From Thiotrichaceae bacterium (GTDB taxonomy: Bacteria > Pseudomonadota > Gammaproteobacteria > Thiotrichales > Thiotrichaceae), in the NCBI GenBank assembly GCA_015494435.1, contig WGBH01000344.1, forward strand, positions 1 to 8,158: a stretch of DNA of 8,158 nucleotides. The letters are read 5' to 3'. Made by a program: the position numbers and the translations under genes. This document shows positions 6,458 through 8,158 of the stretch, one piece after another. The notes under the pieces are model-generated. The model made no database searches. It saw only the letters and a list, made by a program, of their open reading frames with translations, and was not told the origin of the DNA. Each line of letters begins with the position of its first letter. Position 1 is the stretch's first letter.

Positions 6458-8041
6458 TTAGCTTAGGGGGGGGTGACTATTATTGTTTTCAACGTTAGCG
6501 GAGTCTGCTTTATCAAATAAAGATTCCTCCTCTGTTTTAGTGATTTTGGGTTTTTCTTCTGCTTTTGATGCCTTTTCTGTGGGTGTTTCTGCTGGATTTA
6601 ACTCAAACCCCATGTCTTTTTGTAGACCTGCTGTGAGATCTTTAATTCCTGCACCTGATAGACCCACTTCTTTCAGTAGATTTTCTACCATTGGTGCTTG
6701 AGCTTTATAGCGTAGGGCGCTATCAACGACTTGATCGGCGAGACTTCCACTACCTCCGTTAGAACCACCATTGCCACTACCCGCTCCGCCAGTGAGGTGA
6801 GACATGCCATCAATTTGCATGATTTTAATGCCTTCGATATTTTCAATCGGTTTAACACTTTGCTTGATAATATCAGGTAACTGCTGAACAATTTTCTCTT
6901 TCACCTGCATTGAGATTTGTTCATCAGAAAGGATATTTGATGCTTCATTAATGGCTAGTTTACCCGCTGCATCAACTTCATAACGTATTCTAACAGCATC
7001 TGCATTTAATTTATCGGCATCTGCTTGAGCTTTTGCGAATATCTTTGTTCTTTCTGCTTCACGAGAGGCGCTAATGATTTCAACATCTTTATTTCTTTGT
7101 GCCATTGTAATTTCTTTGGCAGTTATAATTTCCTCCTTTTTAGCGACTTCTTTAGCTTGTGCTTCATAAGTTTCTATCCATGCCTCAGCCGTTGCTTTAT
7201 GTGCGTTTGCAACTGCAATACTTTCTTGCATTTTTGCTTCTTCTTTTTGACGGTCTTTATCAAGCTCAGCTCTTGTAATTGCCAATTCTTGTGCTTGTTC
7301 TGCAAATACCTTTTCTTCATCCAATTTGAGTTGTTGTTTACGTGCCGCAACATCGCTTTCTTTAACAGCGATCTCTTTCTCATTTTTAACACGATTTTGC
7401 TCGCGTTGATTTTCTGCAACTTTAGTCTCAACAAAGGTAATACCTTCAACATCTAGTGCATTATTTCGATCAAAATACTCAAGATCAGTTTGTTGAACTT
7501 TTGCTAATGCAACGGCCTCTAGCTGTAAACCGAAGCGTCTAATATCAATACCTAATGCTTCCTCGACAATAGCATTGACTTGCTCATTGTCATCATGCAA
7601 TCCTTGAATATCCATTTTAGCTGTTGCTTCACGTAATGCTTCGGCACAGGATGCTTCTAATTGCTCTTGTAATTCTTCAATATTGACTGTTTTCTCACCT
7701 AAAGTTTGACCTGCAAGTGAAATTGCCCTTGGCTCAGGTGTTACTCGAATAGAGAACTCAGCAATTAGATCAACTCGTAATTTATTTTTAGTAATATAGG
7801 CTTCGTGTTTCTCTCTTTTGACAATGAGTTTAATCACATTCATATTGATAATTAATGCGTCATGTAAGACTGGAAAAATAAAACCACCACTATCCATAAT
7901 GATTTTTTCCCCACCAAATCCTGTGCGAATAATGGAAATTTCTTTGGTTGCACGTTCGAAAAAGAGTAAAAAGAGCGTGGCTGCGATAAGACCAATGACG
8001 GCAAAAATTCCGATAATCCATAAGATAGAGCTAAGTTCCAT
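6458..8041 (-). CDS. Flotillin-like SPFH-domain membrane protein (YqiK type)
   Basis: This is a 527-residue membrane scaffold protein close in length to E. coli YqiK. It has one N-terminal hydrophobic segment (residues 5-28), then the SPFH/band 7 domain (about 29-200), which contains a GFGGEKIIMDSGG loop and FSIRVTPEP. A long charged coiled coil rich in Glu, Ala, Lys and Gln follows (about 205-360). The conserved flotillin end segment comes next (DAAGKLAINEA to about 412), then a Gly/Ser-rich linker (418-433), a short helical region, and an acidic/lysine tail. Proteins of this family oligomerise at the inner membrane and organise lipid microdomains; the specific clients are unknown. The start is supported by GAGGA seven bases upstream on the minus strand. 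YqiK genes are often preceded by an NfeD/YqiJ gene, but none is seen in the 117 bp upstream. The last codons contain a run of eight C (6466-6473). Confidence 0.88.
   Translation of the reverse strand: MELSSILWIIGIFAVIGLIAATLFLLFFERATKEISIIRTGFGGEKIIMDSGGFIFPVLHDALIINMNVIKLIVKREKHEAYITKNKLRVDLIAEFSIRVTPEPRAISLAGQTLGEKTVNIEELQEQLEASCAEALREATAKMDIQGLHDDNEQVNAIVEEALGIDIRRFGLQLEAVALAKVQQTDLEYFDRNNALDVEGITFVETKVAENQREQNRVKNEKEIAVKESDVAARKQQLKLDEEKVFAEQAQELAITRAELDKDRQKEEAKMQESIAVANAHKATAEAWIETYEAQAKEVAKKEEIITAKEITMAQRNKDVEIISASREAERTKIFAKAQADADKLNADAVRIRYEVDAAGKLAINEASNILSDEQISMQVKEKIVQQLPDIIKQSVKPIENIEGIKIMQIDGMSHLTGGAGSGNGGSNGGSGSLADQVVDSALRYKAQAPMVENLLKEVGLSGAGIKDLTAGLQKDMGFELNPAETPTEKASKAEEKPKITKTEEESLFDKADSANVENNNSHPPLS
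6466..6473. repeat. G8 homopolymer (C8 in the flotillin coding strand)
   Basis: Eight consecutive G on the plus strand lie within the last codons of the flotillin gene. As written, the protein ends HPPLS. Losing one base would end it at HPP, while gaining one would extend it to PPPKLKRPCKCL, reading into the adjoining hairpin. Confidence 0.9.
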
Positions 8042-8158
8042 GAGTGTTTCCTCGTTGCTAATGATACAAAATAATTTATTTGTTTTGCTGTAATAAACAG
8101 TAGACCAATTAAAACATAATAACTAGCCCCCTATCGTAAATATTGCTAAATAAGGCTG
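8042..8158 (-). other. Upstream region of the flotillin gene, no clear promoter
   Basis: Reading leftward, this A/T-rich stretch holds the GAGGA ribosome site for the flotillin gene and a TATCAT that could be a -10 element (just upstream of the ribosome site), but no matching -35 hexamer at proper spacing. No reading frame for an NfeD/YqiJ partner is seen before the window ends. Confidence 0.3.

Noticed and set aside
6483..8093. Several short open frames on both strands within the flotillin gene (6483-6701, 7025-7456, 7818-8093 plus; 6685-6891, 7174-7452 minus)
   Set aside because: All overlap the long flotillin frame, lack family features, and show biased composition typical of shadow frames over coiled-coil codons.

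Overview
This A+T-rich window looks like chromosomal DNA of a low-GC gammaproteobacterium. The DUF1249 (YqiB-type) gene is a family I associate with gammaproteobacteria, and the YqiK-type flotillin and the ArsJ cassette fit that group. The genus cannot be fixed from the sequence; a sulfur-oxidising or other aquatic lineage is only a guess. No tRNA, rRNA, CRISPR array, transposase or phage gene was seen.

Layout. Positions 1-163 are A/T-rich with no gene. A DUF1249 gene reads leftward (164-601) and is divergent from a phosphoglucomutase gene (pgm, 671-2308). After a 151-bp gap comes a two-gene unit with only 7 bp between the genes: a type I glyceraldehyde-3-phosphate dehydrogenase (2460-3467) and an MFS permease with the features of ArsJ (3475-4683). 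Next is a 230-bp spacer with a possible 34-residue reverse-strand reading frame. A very basic lipoprotein with a C-terminal peptidoglycan-binding domain follows (4914-6227). A 230-bp convergent spacer then holds two strong inverted repeats. The last gene, on the minus strand, is a YqiK-type SPFH/flotillin protein (6458-8041). It ends in a run of eight C on its coding strand.

How the genes work together. GAPDH-ArsJ is a known arsenate-resistance pair. The dehydrogenase can use arsenate in place of phosphate to form the unstable 1-arseno-3-phosphoglycerate, and ArsJ exports that product. The promoter region of this pair carries an 11-bp direct repeat (TGTCA at 2379 and 2390, units 2378-2388 and 2389-2399). 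It closely resembles a PhoB Pho box and lies 11 bp upstream of a TATTAT -10 element. No arsR gene is present in the window. The main hypothesis is therefore that this arsenate detoxification unit is switched on by phosphate starvation rather than by an arsenic sensor. That is when high-affinity phosphate uptake would also let arsenate in. The other genes (pgm, DUF1249, lipoprotein, flotillin) appear to be independent units, probably housekeeping or envelope functions.
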